From NCBI GenBank assembly GCA_963775085.1, contig CAVZHO010000002.1, forward strand, positions 310,001-374,000: a stretch of DNA of 64,000 nucleotides, read 5' to 3'. The notes beneath the pieces were generated by a model, which saw only the letters and a list, made by a program, of their open reading frames with translations, was not told where the DNA came from and made no database searches. Both the position numbers and the translations under genes were made by a program. This stretch comes from JAAFIP01 sp963775085. Its GTDB lineage: Bacteria > Pseudomonadota > Gammaproteobacteria > Burkholderiales > Burkholderiaceae_C. Positions 17,199 to 26,135 of the stretch are shown here, piece by piece. The stretch's first letter is position 1. Every line of letters begins with the position of its first letter.

Positions 17199-19391
17199 TC
17201 AGGGCTGGGCGGTTGCCAATTTCTGCGTTTTACGGGCAGTTATCTGGCGCAGCAGCATGGGCAGGGTCATTGCTGCACCAATGAGGGTGGGTGTAAGGCC
17301 CGGTGCGATGAGTAGCAGGGCAGCAGCAAAACACAGCAGTTGCTCCCAGCGTGTCATCTCGACCAAAAAGAACTTGCTCAGAGCCGCCGCCAGCACGGTG
17401 ATGCCCAGGATGCAGCCGGTGAAGGTGACGGCAAAGTCATACCAGGTAAAGCCCTTAGCCACCAGCAGCAGGCTAGGTGAAAAAACAAAGACAAAGGGCA
17501 CCAGCGCCTTGGCCATGCCCAGCCGGAAGGCCATGTTTCCGGTTTTAAACGGATCGCTGCCCGCCATGCCCGCTGCCGCGTAGGCGGCCAGTGCCACGGG
17601 CGGCGTGATGTCGGCCAGCACGCCGTAGTAGAAGACGAAAAAATGCGCCACCAGCGGCTCTACGCCGAGCTGCACCAGCGTGGGCGCGGCCACGGTGACC
17701 ATGATGATGTAGTTGGCCGTAGTGGGGATGCCACAACCCATCAGTATGCACACCACGCCGGTCATCACCAGCGCAGCCAACAAGGTGAGCGCTTGCGGTG
17801 ATGCCAGGGTGGCCGGGATGATGCTGCCCATGCCCCCCGCAATGGCCTGCGCCGCAGTGGTGATGATGTAGCTGATTTTGAAGCCCACACCGGTGAGCGT
17901 GACAACACCAATCACGATGCCCACCGCCGCCGCCGCTGCCCCCACGGCCAGCGCGTATTTGGCTCCAGTTTCAAATGCTTCTACCAGTACAGAATGGCTG
18001 ATGCGCCCCGTAACATCAGCGTAAGAAGCTAGCAAAAGCATAGCTATGACGGCGCTTGCAAAAATGCCCAGCTTGGCATATTCACCCAGGTCGGTAAAGG
18101 CAATGGCGACCAGCAGCCCGTGCATGGCCAGCATGGACAGCCAGTTCTTGGCGGCATTGCCCGAGGTCTTGGTGGTCAGCCCGACGATGGCGCAGGAGCT
18201 GATGCCGATGAAGGCCGCCATGTACGGCGTGCGGCCCGACACCAGCACGCCAATCAAGAGCGCCAGTGGAATCAGGGTAGGCCAGCGCTGCACGAAGGAC
18301 TGGCGCAGCTTGGGCATTTCGTCCTCGGTCAGGCCGCGCAGGCCGTAGCGCTTGGCCTCAAAATGCACCTGCATGAACACGCCAAAGAAATGCATAAAGG
18401 CGGGTATCACAGCGGCGGCGATGATGGTTTTGTAGGGGACCTGCAAAAACTCGATCATCAAAAACGCCGCCGCACCCAGCACCGGCGGCGTGATCTGCCC
18501 CCCGGTAGAGGCGGCGGCCTCGACCGCCGCTGCAAACTCGCGCCGGTAGCCCACGCGGATCATCGCGGGAATGGTAAGCGAGCCGACGGTAACGGCGTTG
18601 GCCACCGACGAGCCGCTGAGCATGCCAAACAGCGCCGAGCCAAACACGCTCACCTTGGCCGGCCCACCCGCGTAGCGCCCGGCCACCGACGAGGCGATGT
18701 CCAAAAACAATTGCCCCAAGCCCACCCGCGTCGCCAGCACGCCAAACAGCACAAAATGGAAGACATAGGTGGCCACCACGCCCACCGCCACACCATAGAT
18801 GCCCTGGCTGGTGAGGTACTGGTGGTTGATCATCTGCCCCCAGCTCGCGCCCGCATGTTTGAGCAGGCCGGGAAAGTAAGGGCCAAATAACGCGTAGGCC
18901 GTGAAGCTCAAAGCAATGATCGGCAAGGGCCAGCCCATGCTGCGCCGGGTGGCCTCCAGCAGGGTGAGGAACAGCATGCTGCCCATCACGACGTCCAGCG
19001 TGCTGGGGTTGCCTACACGGAAGGCCAAATCGTTGAACACATAAGGAATGTAGAGCGCACCGGCTACACAGCAAGCGGCCAGCAGCCAGTCCACCAGCGG
19101 AACGCCGCCGGGGCTGAACAGGGTGTTCGCGGGATGTCTTTCCGCGTGTTTTTTGCTGCCTGCAAAGACGAGGAATATCAATCCAAGAACGAAAGCCAGG
19201 TGCACGCCCCGGTGCGTGGTCTCGCGCAGCAGACCAAAGCCTGCGGTGTAGTAGTGAAAGCAACTCAGCGTGATGAGCGCCCATTTGACAAACTGCAAGG
19301 CCGGGCTGACCACCGGACGAAAGCGCATCTCGGGGTCGAACTTTTCTTCCAGCTCCTGGAGTTGCTTGTCGTCAGGCAAGGATGTACTCAT
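17199..19391 (-). CDS. TRAP transporter fused permease (4TM/12TM, TAXI type)
   Basis: The 730-residue membrane protein joins the small DctQ-like part (first about 170 residues, with several membrane segments) and the large DctM-like part in one chain, as in TAXI-type TRAP systems. Diagnostic stretches are GSALFGMLSGSSVANAVTVG, STGGQITPPVLGAAAFLM and GCGIPTTANYI. Such transporters use an ion gradient and a periplasmic receptor to import organic acids. The matching TAXI receptor is encoded at 21524-22489, two genes upstream on the same strand, instead of directly next to it. A Bug gene and a hydrolase gene lie between. A short stretch at 18017-18047 resembles the dispersed AGCAGCTAT repeat and is translated here. 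Confidence 0.92.
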   Translation of the reverse strand: MSTSLPDDKQLQELEEKFDPEMRFRPVVSPALQFVKWALITLSCFHYYTAGFGLLRETTHRGVHLAFVLGLIFLVFAGSKKHAERHPANTLFSPGGVPLVDWLLAACCVAGALYIPYVFNDLAFRVGNPSTLDVVMGSMLFLTLLEATRRSMGWPLPIIALSFTAYALFGPYFPGLLKHAGASWGQMINHQYLTSQGIYGVAVGVVATYVFHFVLFGVLATRVGLGQLFLDIASSVAGRYAGGPAKVSVFGSALFGMLSGSSVANAVTVGSLTIPAMIRVGYRREFAAAVEAAASTGGQITPPVLGAAAFLMIEFLQVPYKTIIAAAVIPAFMHFFGVFMQVHFEAKRYGLRGLTEDEMPKLRQSFVQRWPTLIPLALLIGVLVSGRTPYMAAFIGISSCAIVGLTTKTSGNAAKNWLSMLAMHGLLVAIAFTDLGEYAKLGIFASAVIAMLLLASYADVTGRISHSVLVEAFETGAKYALAVGAAAAAVGIVIGVVTLTGVGFKISYIITTAAQAIAGGMGSIIPATLASPQALTLLAALVMTGVVCILMGCGIPTTANYIIMVTVAAPTLVQLGVEPLVAHFFVFYYGVLADITPPVALAAYAAAGMAGSDPFKTGNMAFRLGMAKALVPFVFVFSPSLLLVAKGFTWYDFAVTFTGCILGITVLAAALSKFFLVEMTRWEQLLCFAAALLLIAPGLTPTLIGAAMTLPMLLRQITARKTQKLATAQP

Positions 19392-19488
19392 GGCATGAAC
19401 GAAGTGGTCGAGGGCAAAAAATGAAACAGGGGTGAGACTGGCAGTCTACACCCCCGCAAGGCTGGTAATTACGTATTGAAGGAGTGGC

Positions 19489-20487
19489 TTAGTCGGCCTT
19501 GATGCCCAGCTCGGCAATGACCTTGCCCAGGCGATCATGGTCGGCGGCGTGGGTGCGGCCCAGGTAGCGCGGTTCACCACCCAGTGGTGCGGTGGTAGCC
19601 AGTGACATGCGGGCTTGCACGTCTGGCATTTTCAAAATTTCATTCATATGTCCGTTGAGAATATTCACCACTTCAGGGCGCATGCCTTTAGGCCCCATGA
19701 TGCCCTGCCAGGCTCCCAGGTCCGAGCCACGCACGCCCGACTCGGCCAGCGTAGGTACATTGGGCGCAAAAGGCGAGCGATTGGCATCGGCCACGGCGAT
19801 GTTGGTCAGCTTGCCGCTGGCGATGTGCTGTAGCACCGGGCCCAGGGTGGTGTACATGAAGGAGATATGGTTGCCCACCAAATCAGTGACGGCGGGTGCG
19901 CTGCCACGATAAGGCACTTGCTGGATTTTGGTGCCCGTGGCGCGGTTGAACATTTCACCCAGCAGGTGCATGGGCGAGCCGCTGCCGGGGCTGGCGTAGG
20001 ATTTGATCTTGCCCTCATTGGCGGCGGCAATCAGCTCTTTCACGTTCTTGATACCGGTAGCGCTGTTGACCACGAGAAACAGCGACTGCGTGCCCACCTG
20101 GATGATGGGCGTGAAGTCGTTAATCGTGTCGTAGGCTCCGCCTGTGCCGGGCTTGAGTACCAGCAATGCGGTGGAGATGGTGTTGGGTGTCATCAGCAGG
20201 GTATGGCCATCAGGGGCGGCCTTGGCCACAAAGGCATTGCCGATGGTGCCGCTGGCACCGGGACGGTTTTCTACCACCACTTGCTGGCCCAGGCGGGCAG
20301 AGAGTTTTTCTGCATAGACCCGGGCCAATGCGTCGGTATCACCGCCTGCGGGGTAAGAGACGATCAAGGTAATGGGCTTGCTGGGAAAAGCCTGCGCACT
20401 GGCCAGTTGCGGTGCCAGGCCCAAGGTTGCAGTCAAGCAGCTGAAGGCAGCGGTGTTGAGGAATTGGCGGCGAAACAGATTTTTCAT
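19489..20487 (-). CDS. Bug-family tripartite tricarboxylate transporter binding protein (3)
   Basis: The 332-residue protein has a Tat-like or Sec leader (FRRQFLNTAAF, ending SAQA near residue 32) and the Bug motifs FPSKPITLIVSYPAGGDTD, VVENRPGASGTIGN, QVPYRGSAPAVTDLVGN. Its central aspartate (GGDTD) replaces the serine more often seen in GGPSD. It probably binds a carboxylate in the periplasm. It lies between the TRAP permease gene and the hydrolase gene on the same strand, so it is likely co-transcribed with them, although Bug proteins normally serve TctAB and not TRAP permeases. Confidence 0.92.
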   Translation of the reverse strand: MKNLFRRQFLNTAAFSCLTATLGLAPQLASAQAFPSKPITLIVSYPAGGDTDALARVYAEKLSARLGQQVVVENRPGASGTIGNAFVAKAAPDGHTLLMTPNTISTALLVLKPGTGGAYDTINDFTPIIQVGTQSLFLVVNSATGIKNVKELIAAANEGKIKSYASPGSGSPMHLLGEMFNRATGTKIQQVPYRGSAPAVTDLVGNHISFMYTTLGPVLQHIASGKLTNIAVADANRSPFAPNVPTLAESGVRGSDLGAWQGIMGPKGMRPEVVNILNGHMNEILKMPDVQARMSLATTAPLGGEPRYLGRTHAADHDRLGKVIAELGIKAD

Positions 20488-20616
20488 AACAACATCCTTG
20501 GTGAAAAAATTATCTTAATCGACAACACTGCCAAATCAACGCATTGGGGTCGGTGTTCGATTACAAACTGGCGTAAACCACTATCTCAAGTTTCATCCCC
20601 GGAACAACCAAGGCCA

Positions 20617-21483
20617 CTAGGGCTGCACAGGGCGGTACGCGGCCAAGCGTGCATACCAAGGGTGCGCTGGGTCAGTCAGCATGGTGTGCGTCTGGAAGTG
20701 GTTGTGCGCGGGTTCAATGTGCAGATGTCCTATCGCGCCTTGCGCTTGCAATAGTGCTGCAAAACGGCGATTGGAACTGCGCACGCGCTCGCTGTCGTGC
20801 TCGCCTACCGTGAGCTCAAACGGCAGCGTGTTACCCGCGCACCAAGCCATGGGGCTCATCACCGCGTCTTGCGCGGCATCGGCTAGCAGCAGGGTGTAGA
20901 CCCGCTCTTCCAGGCTGCCGGGCGCTGGGCTGGGGTGGTGCAGATCCATGATGCCACTGATGGGCAGACAGGCGCGCACATGGTGTTTGAGCGCGCTGGG
21001 GCTGCGCAAGGCCACCATGGTCGCCAAGTGCGCACCTGCCGAATGGCCGCTCAAGACGATAGACGATCCATTGCCGCCGTAGCGGTGAGCATGCTGCGCT
21101 ACAAAGGTGGCGCAGGCGATGGCGTCGTCAATGGCTGCGGGGAGACGGTCGGCGGGTGCCAGCCGATAGGACGGTGCAACCAGTACAAAACCCATGCGTG
21201 CCACATGCGCAGCCATGAAGTGCACGTAAGCGCGGTAGCCATTGGTCCAGCCGCCGCCATGCCAAAAAATGAGCATTGGCGCTTGGGTCGCCCCCTTGGG
21301 GCTGAACACATTAAAGCGTTGCAGACGCCGATCGCCATAGCGTTGGTCTAGCTGGATGTCCACATCAGCACTGCCAGGGTGCAGCGCCCGTGACCAGGCC
21401 ATCACCTGCTGCGCATACTGCTCTGCCAACGCAAAGGGCATGGGCATTTGCGCGTCGGGGTCGTCCGCCTGCGCGAGTGCCAT
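20617..21483 (-). CDS. alpha/beta hydrolase of the HSL/kynurenine-formamidase-like group
   Basis: The 288 residues show a full alpha/beta hydrolase: the oxyanion-hole motif WHGGGW in the form FWHGGGWTNG, SYRLAPADRLPAAIDDA, the nucleophile elbow GHSAGAH with the catalytic Ser, and a late AHNHFQTH with the likely catalytic His. HGGG plus GHSAG places it with esterases/lipases of the HSL group and bacterial formamidases. No signal peptide is seen. It lies between the TAXI receptor and the Bug gene on one strand, so it may act on the imported compound, for example an ester or amide of a carboxylate. Confidence 0.85.
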   Translation of the reverse strand: MALAQADDPDAQMPMPFALAEQYAQQVMAWSRALHPGSADVDIQLDQRYGDRRLQRFNVFSPKGATQAPMLIFWHGGGWTNGYRAYVHFMAAHVARMGFVLVAPSYRLAPADRLPAAIDDAIACATFVAQHAHRYGGNGSSIVLSGHSAGAHLATMVALRSPSALKHHVRACLPISGIMDLHHPSPAPGSLEERVYTLLLADAAQDAVMSPMAWCAGNTLPFELTVGEHDSERVRSSNRRFAALLQAQGAIGHLHIEPAHNHFQTHTMLTDPAHPWYARLAAYRPVQP

Positions 21484-21523
21484 GCCATCAAAACCCTCAA
21501 CGGTGGCTGTGGTTCAACACCGC

Positions 21524-22489
21524 TTATTTAATCGCACCGACTTCTTTGTAAAACCTCTCGGCACCCGGGTGAAACGGAATGCCCGCACCCTTCACAGCGT
21601 TTTGCAGGTTGATGAGTTTGCCTTTGGCGTGGCCTGAGGCCAGGGTTTTCTGCGTACTTTCGCTGAACAGGGCTTTGGTGATCTCGTACACCGTGGCCGT
21701 ATCCGCCTTGGCACTGGTCACCCACTGCGCGCCTACGGCCAGGGTGGTGACCTGGCCGACGCCCCGGTAGGTTTCACCGGGGATGGTGTCCACCGCAAAG
21801 AAGGGGCTGGCCATGCGCAGGCCTTCGGCTTGCGGCCCGTCAATAGCCAAAATCTCGATACCACCGCCCGCCGTAGCCAGCTCGGCAATGGCGCCCGCAG
21901 GCGCGCCCCCCACGAAGAAGAAAGCGTCCAGCGCGCCGTCCTTCATCTTGTCACCACTCTGGTTGGGCTTGATGTATTCGGGCTTGATGTCGGACTCTTT
22001 CACGCCATAGGCCGCCAAAATCAAACGCGCATTGATGAGGGTGCCCGAGCCCGGCTCGTCCAGCCCCACGCGCTTGCCCTTGAGGTCGGCCACACTTTTG
22101 ATGCCTGAGCCTTTTTTCACCACCACATGCACGCTCTCGGGGTACAGGTTGGCAATCAGGCGCAGGTCGGGCAGGTTGGGTTTGCCGTCAAAAATACCCG
22201 TACCTTTTTGCGCCCAGGTGGCTACGTCGGACTGGCTAAAACCGCTCTCCAGCGCGCCACCGGCAATGCCGTTGACATTGGCCAGCGAGCCGTTGCTGGC
22301 CTGCGCGGTGACGATGATTTTGCCCGGCTGCGAGACGGCGTTGGCAATCATGCCGCCAATCGGGTAGTAGGTGCCTGCGGTGCCGCCCGTGCCAATACGG
22401 AAAAATTGTTGCGCCTGGGCGCCATTGCTGGCACCCAATGTCAGCGCAAAGGCAGTAAAAAGCGTTGCTAGCGAATGTGTCAGTTTCAT
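21524..22489 (-). CDS. TAXI-family TRAP transporter solute-binding protein
   Basis: The ATG at 22489 follows GGAGGA, a strong ribosome site; a longer frame to 22540 is rejected. The 321-residue protein has a signal peptide ending GAQAQ (about residue 27), then FFRIGTGGTAGTYYPIGGMI, the TAXI signature, and later VHVVVKKGSGIKSVADLKGK and GSGTLINARLILAAYG. It captures a carboxylate or glutamate-like ligand in the periplasm for a fused TRAP permease, here encoded at 17199. It starts a minus-strand series TAXI, hydrolase, Bug, TRAP permease. A Tat-exported hydrolase gene is divergent, with only 54 bp between the starts. Confidence 0.92.
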   Translation of the reverse strand: MKLTHSLATLFTAFALTLGASNGAQAQQFFRIGTGGTAGTYYPIGGMIANAVSQPGKIIVTAQASNGSLANVNGIAGGALESGFSQSDVATWAQKGTGIFDGKPNLPDLRLIANLYPESVHVVVKKGSGIKSVADLKGKRVGLDEPGSGTLINARLILAAYGVKESDIKPEYIKPNQSGDKMKDGALDAFFFVGGAPAGAIAELATAGGGIEILAIDGPQAEGLRMASPFFAVDTIPGETYRGVGQVTTLAVGAQWVTSAKADTATVYEITKALFSESTQKTLASGHAKGKLINLQNAVKGAGIPFHPGAERFYKEVGAIK

Positions 22490-22543
22490 GGGTTGTCCTC
22501 CAAAAGTTAACATAGCAAATGACTGGTTGTAGTACAACACAGC

Positions 22544-23584
22544 ATGAACCGCCCAATACCTAGTGAAAGCCCGAGCATGCGCCCGAATTTTTTCTCACCA
22601 CACTCCTCGCCAGTCGGCTCCTGCAACCGCCGCAGTCTGCTGCGCCATGGCCTGCTGTTGGCAGGCGCCTATGCCGCCAGCCCGTGGCTGTCTGCGGGCG
22701 AGAGCGGGGTGCAGGATGAGGTGTGGAACGACGCAAGCCGCAGCCGCCTCGTACCCGTCCTGGTGCGTTGGCCCGACGTAGCGGTGAAACCCCAGGGTGT
22801 GGTGATCTTCTCGCACGGCACGGGCGGCAAACGCTCGGGGGCCGATGTATGGGGCAGTGCCTGGACGAAGGCCGGATTGGTGGTGGTGCATCTGCAGCAC
22901 ATGGGCAGTGATGCCGCCGCCGTCAAGAGTTTGACGGGCTTTTTCAAAGCCTCAGCCCCTGAGCAATTGGTAGCGCGCGTGGACGACGTGAAGTTTGCCA
23001 TGGATGAAATACAGCGCAGGCACCATGCCGGGCAAGACCGCTGGGGCGATGTGCCCGTGCAGCAGCTGGCGCTGGCGGGGCATTCGTTTGGCGCGCGCAC
23101 GGTGCTGGCCATGGCCGGGCAGAGCTTCCCTAAAGCGGGTGGCTGGAGTGGACAGGATAAACGTATCAAAGCGTTTATTGCGCTCAGCCCCGCCCTGGGG
23201 CGTGGGGCTACGGCGGCTACTGCGCAGGAAGACACCAAGGCCATCACCCGGCCCATGCTGCTGGTCTCGGGCAGTATGGACGGCGAGGTGTTGAACAACG
23301 GGGAGACTGTGGCCTCCCGCCGCCTGGTGTATGACGTGCTGCCCAGCGGAGCAAAAGCCCTGCTGTGGCTGGAGAATGCTGACCATATGACCTTTGCCGG
23401 GGTGGAAAAGCAAATTCCCAGTAACTTTTTAGTCCGGCGCGATAGCGGCACCCTCAACGCCGAGGGCCTGCACCACCGCACCGTTGCCGCCGTCACTACC
23501 GCCTGGCTGAAGGAGGCCTTGCTGGCCCAGCCCATGGCGAGCCCCGCTGGCCTGGGCAGCAAGGATCTGTGGCTGCGCGGTTAA
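22544..23584 (+). CDS. exported alpha/beta hydrolase (dienelactone hydrolase / PAF-acetylhydrolase-like)
   Basis: The 346-residue product begins with a Tat leader (CNRRSLLRHGLLLAGAYAA, about residues 27-45). The fold is alpha/beta hydrolase: VVIFSHGTGGKRSG carries the oxyanion hole, LALAGHSFGARTV the nucleophile Ser, PMLLVSGSMDGEV the acidic residue and EGLHHRTVAAV near the C-terminus the likely His. This resembles predicted dienelactone hydrolases and bacterial platelet-activating-factor acetylhydrolase-like enzymes. It probably cleaves an ester in the periplasm. It is divergent from the TAXI receptor gene, which hints at a shared substrate, but no direct evidence is available. Confidence 0.83.
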   Translation: MNRPIPSESPSMRPNFFSPHSSPVGSCNRRSLLRHGLLLAGAYAASPWLSAGESGVQDEVWNDASRSRLVPVLVRWPDVAVKPQGVVIFSHGTGGKRSGADVWGSAWTKAGLVVVHLQHMGSDAAAVKSLTGFFKASAPEQLVARVDDVKFAMDEIQRRHHAGQDRWGDVPVQQLALAGHSFGARTVLAMAGQSFPKAGGWSGQDKRIKAFIALSPALGRGATAATAQEDTKAITRPMLLVSGSMDGEVLNNGETVASRRLVYDVLPSGAKALLWLENADHMTFAGVEKQIPSNFLVRRDSGTLNAEGLHHRTVAAVTTAWLKEALLAQPMASPAGLGSKDLWLRG

Positions 23585-23600
23585 TTTACCTAACAAATAC

Positions 23601-23650
23601 GCCTGTAGTCCTTGTCGCCTGGACGTAAGCAGCTATTTTATTTATAGCGC
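23601..23650 (+). repeat. dispersed repeat with GTAAGCAGCTAT core, copy 3
   Basis: GCCTGTAGTCCTTGTCGCC, then TGGACGTAAGCAGCTATTTT, then ATTTATAGC. This is the best copy in the window and lies between convergent genes (hydrolase and tolC). Its inverted match is at 50194-50240. Confidence 0.75.
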
Positions 23651-23694
23651 ATTGCATTCATTTGCAATGCGCATGGTGCACCTGGCGCTGCCAT

Positions 23695-25008
23695 TTATTT
23701 GACCAGCAGATTGTTCACCTGCTCAATATCCTGCGCCTTGAGCGTGCCATTGGCCTGGCGCAGCCGCAGGCCGCCTACCAGCACGTCGTAGCGGGCCTTG
23801 GCCAGGTCGCGTTTGGTCTGGAAGAGCTGGCTTTGGCTGTTGAGCACGTCGATGTTGATGCGCACGCCGACCTGGTAGCCCAGCTTGTTGGCATCCAGCG
23901 CGCTTTGGCTGGAGGCTTCGGCGGCTTCCAGGGCTTTGACCTGGCCCTGGCCGGAGAGCACGCCAAAGTAGGCGGTGCGGGTGGCCTGGGCGATGCCGCG
24001 CTTGGCACCCTCCAGGTCGTTCTTGGCTTTGTCTTCGAGCAGCAGGGTTTCCTTGATGCGGTTTTGCGTGAGGTAGCCGGTAAACAGGGGGTAGTTCAGC
24101 GCTACGCCGACGCTGGTATTGTTGCTGCGGCTGGTGTTGGGCCCCAGGTTGGTACTGCGGTTGATGCTGTAGCCCGCAGTGGCATCGACGGTGGGTTTTT
24201 CGGCGGCCTGGGCCTTTTGGGTTTCTAGCTGGGCCACTTCCAGTGTGAGCTGCGCGGCTTTGAGGTTGGGGTGGTCTAGCTCGGACTGCGTGACCCACTG
24301 GTTGACATCATTGGGGAGCAAAGGGGGCAAATTGAGGGGCAGCGCGACGGGCTTGGGCTCGGAATTGGTTTTGCCCACCAGCTGGTCCAGGGCAATTTTT
24401 TTCACCCGCAGGTCATTGTCAGCGGCAATTTCCTGGGCAATCACCAAATCGTAGCGCGCCTGCGCTTCGCGGGTGTCGGTGATGGTGGCGGTACCTACTT
24501 CGAAGTTGCGCTTGGCCGAGGCCAGTTGCTCGGCGACGGCGGCTTTCTGGGCCAGCACAAAGGTCAGGCTGTCCTGGCTGGCCAGCACATCAAAATAGGC
24601 CTGGCTGACGCGCACGATCAGGTCTTGCTCTGCGCTATTCAGTGCCGTTTTAGCCAGGTCGGCTTGTTTATCGCCTTGCGTGGCGGTGATTTGGTTAGCC
24701 GGGCGGTACAGAGGGTAGGTGCCGCTCAGTGCCACGTTTTGCCCAATGGGGGTGCGCGACGAGTTGGGCGTGGTGTTGTCCACTTGGGACAGCGAGGTTC
24801 CAGCGCTCAAGGCCGCGCTAGGGTACAAACCGGCCTTGGCCTGGGCGGCCCTGGCCAGGTTGGCCTCGTACTGCGACTTGGCTGACTGGTAGGTGGCATC
24901 GTAGCTGCTGGCCGCTTCGTAGAGCTGGGTGAGGTTTTGCGCCTGGGCGTGCAGTGCAAAGCAGGCAGTCAGGGCGCAGGCCAGTGGGAGGCGGGTGAAG
25001 TGGTGCAT
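23695..25008 (-). CDS. tolC: TolC-family outer membrane efflux protein
   Basis: The 437-residue protein has a signal peptide (ending LHAQAQN, about residue 24) and two TolC repeats: the first with LTQLYEAASSYDATYQSAKS and NRSAEQ-like helices, the second with LDHPNLKAAQLTLEVAQLET. AYFDVLASQDSLTF and AYFGVLSGQGQVKALEAAE are the paired family motifs. It forms the outer-membrane channel used by RND pumps and type I secretion. It is the last gene of the minus-strand series tetR, MFP, RND, pcm, rhodanese, tolC, so it probably completes the tripartite pump. It could also serve the RTX peroxidase encoded at 33110, whose own secretion genes are not in the window. Confidence 0.92.
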   Translation of the reverse strand: MHHFTRLPLACALTACFALHAQAQNLTQLYEAASSYDATYQSAKSQYEANLARAAQAKAGLYPSAALSAGTSLSQVDNTTPNSSRTPIGQNVALSGTYPLYRPANQITATQGDKQADLAKTALNSAEQDLIVRVSQAYFDVLASQDSLTFVLAQKAAVAEQLASAKRNFEVGTATITDTREAQARYDLVIAQEIAADNDLRVKKIALDQLVGKTNSEPKPVALPLNLPPLLPNDVNQWVTQSELDHPNLKAAQLTLEVAQLETQKAQAAEKPTVDATAGYSINRSTNLGPNTSRSNNTSVGVALNYPLFTGYLTQNRIKETLLLEDKAKNDLEGAKRGIAQATRTAYFGVLSGQGQVKALEAAEASSQSALDANKLGYQVGVRINIDVLNSQSQLFQTKRDLAKARYDVLVGGLRLRQANGTLKAQDIEQVNNLLVK

Positions 25009-25056
25009 GGTAATCCTTTGAATTATTTTTCGATCAACAGCGGGGGTATTTGGGGA

Positions 25057-25407
25057 TCAATACTGCGGGACCGAGGGGTCGGCCTCGGCACTCCAGGCCG
25101 CAATGCCACCGGCAATATTGACCACGTTTTGAAAACCGTTTTGCAACAAATACTGCGCCACGCGCTGGCTGCGAATACCGTGGTGGCACAGGCAGGCAAT
25201 CGGTCGCTCGGTGGGCAGTTCGGCCAGGCGGGCGGGGATCTCCTGCATCGGCATGCTCAACACATCAAAGGCCTGGGCGCTGCCCAGCGGGCGAATGGCC
25301 GCAGTGTTGAATTCCCAGGTCTCGCGTACATCCAGCACCAGCGGCACGCTGTCATGCTGGGCGGCAACCCAGGGGGCAAAGGCGGCGGGGCGGATCTGGG
25401 CAATCAT
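25057..25407 (-). CDS. single-domain rhodanese-like sulfurtransferase
   Basis: The 116-residue protein is one rhodanese domain: LVLDVRETWEFNTAAI near residue 24 and the active-site loop CHHGIRS with the catalytic Cys74. Such GlpE/PspE-like enzymes move sulfur from a donor to thiols or proteins. It has no leader and is cytoplasmic. It lies 9 bp after the methyltransferase gene and 48 bp before tolC. The same order, methyltransferase, rhodanese, tolC, is common in Comamonadaceae, but the reason for its link with efflux is not known. Confidence 0.92.
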   Translation of the reverse strand: MIAQIRPAAFAPWVAAQHDSVPLVLDVRETWEFNTAAIRPLGSAQAFDVLSMPMQEIPARLAELPTERPIACLCHHGIRSQRVAQYLLQNGFQNVVNIAGGIAAWSAEADPSVPQY

Positions 25408-25416
25408 GCTGGTGTC

Positions 25417-26094
25417 TTAAAAGCTGAATTTCGAGTCTTCGGCAAAGCCCAGCAGGCGCGGCGCCACCGTGTCCCAAGGCTGGGTGGTGACCACCGCACC
25501 CTGGGCCTCGGCGGCCAGGGCTTTGGTGACAAAGGCGGCGCGCATCATCGGCTCGTCGCCCATGATGGCGGCAAGGCGACCACCGGGCTTGAGCAACGCT
25601 ACCAGTGACTGCGGGATATGCGCTACCGAGCCGGACAGAACGATCACATCAAACGGGCCGTCGGCGCCGAGGTCTTTGCTGCCGTCAGCCGTGCGCACTT
25701 CGCAGTTGGAGATACCGGCTCTTTGCAGGTTGGCACGCGCCTGCAGAGCCAACTCGGGCACGATCTCCAGGCTGAGCACGCGCTGGGCGCGGTGCGAGAG
25801 CAGGGCGGCCATATAGCCGCTGCCGGTGCCAATCTCCAGCACCTTTTCATGCTTGTGCACGGCCAGGTCTTGCAACATGCGCGCCTCGACTTTGGGGGAC
25901 AGCATGCTTTGGCCGTTTTTACCGCCCTCGCGCAGGGGGATTTCCATATCCACAAAGGCCAGCGCGCGGTGTGCCGGTGGGCAAAAGTCTTCGCGCTTGA
26001 CGGCGGCCAGCAGTTGCAGGATGTGGGTGTCCAGCACATCCCAGGGGCGGATTTGCTGTTCGATCATGTTAAAGCGGGCTTGTTCGATGTTCAT
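25417..26094 (-). CDS. protein-L-isoaspartate O-methyltransferase family protein
   Basis: The 225-residue protein has the PCMT layout: N-terminal helices (MIEQQIRPWDVLD), then an S-adenosylmethionine site VLEIGTGSGYMAALLS and FDVIVLSGSVAHIP. Classic enzymes have a TISQP-type motif before the SAM site; here the same place reads GQSMLSPKVEARML, so the substrate pocket is changed. Repair of isoaspartyl residues is therefore not certain, and the protein may be a family branch with another methyl acceptor. It lies between the RND and rhodanese genes with short gaps and is part of the efflux transcript. Confidence 0.85.
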   Translation of the reverse strand: MNIEQARFNMIEQQIRPWDVLDTHILQLLAAVKREDFCPPAHRALAFVDMEIPLREGGKNGQSMLSPKVEARMLQDLAVHKHEKVLEIGTGSGYMAALLSHRAQRVLSLEIVPELALQARANLQRAGISNCEVRTADGSKDLGADGPFDVIVLSGSVAHIPQSLVALLKPGGRLAAIMGDEPMMRAAFVTKALAAEAQGAVVTTQPWDTVAPRLLGFAEDSKFSF

Positions 26095-26135
26095 AGGGAA
26101 GCTTCAGACGGGGTAAGTTGCGGGTTAGGGGCGGC

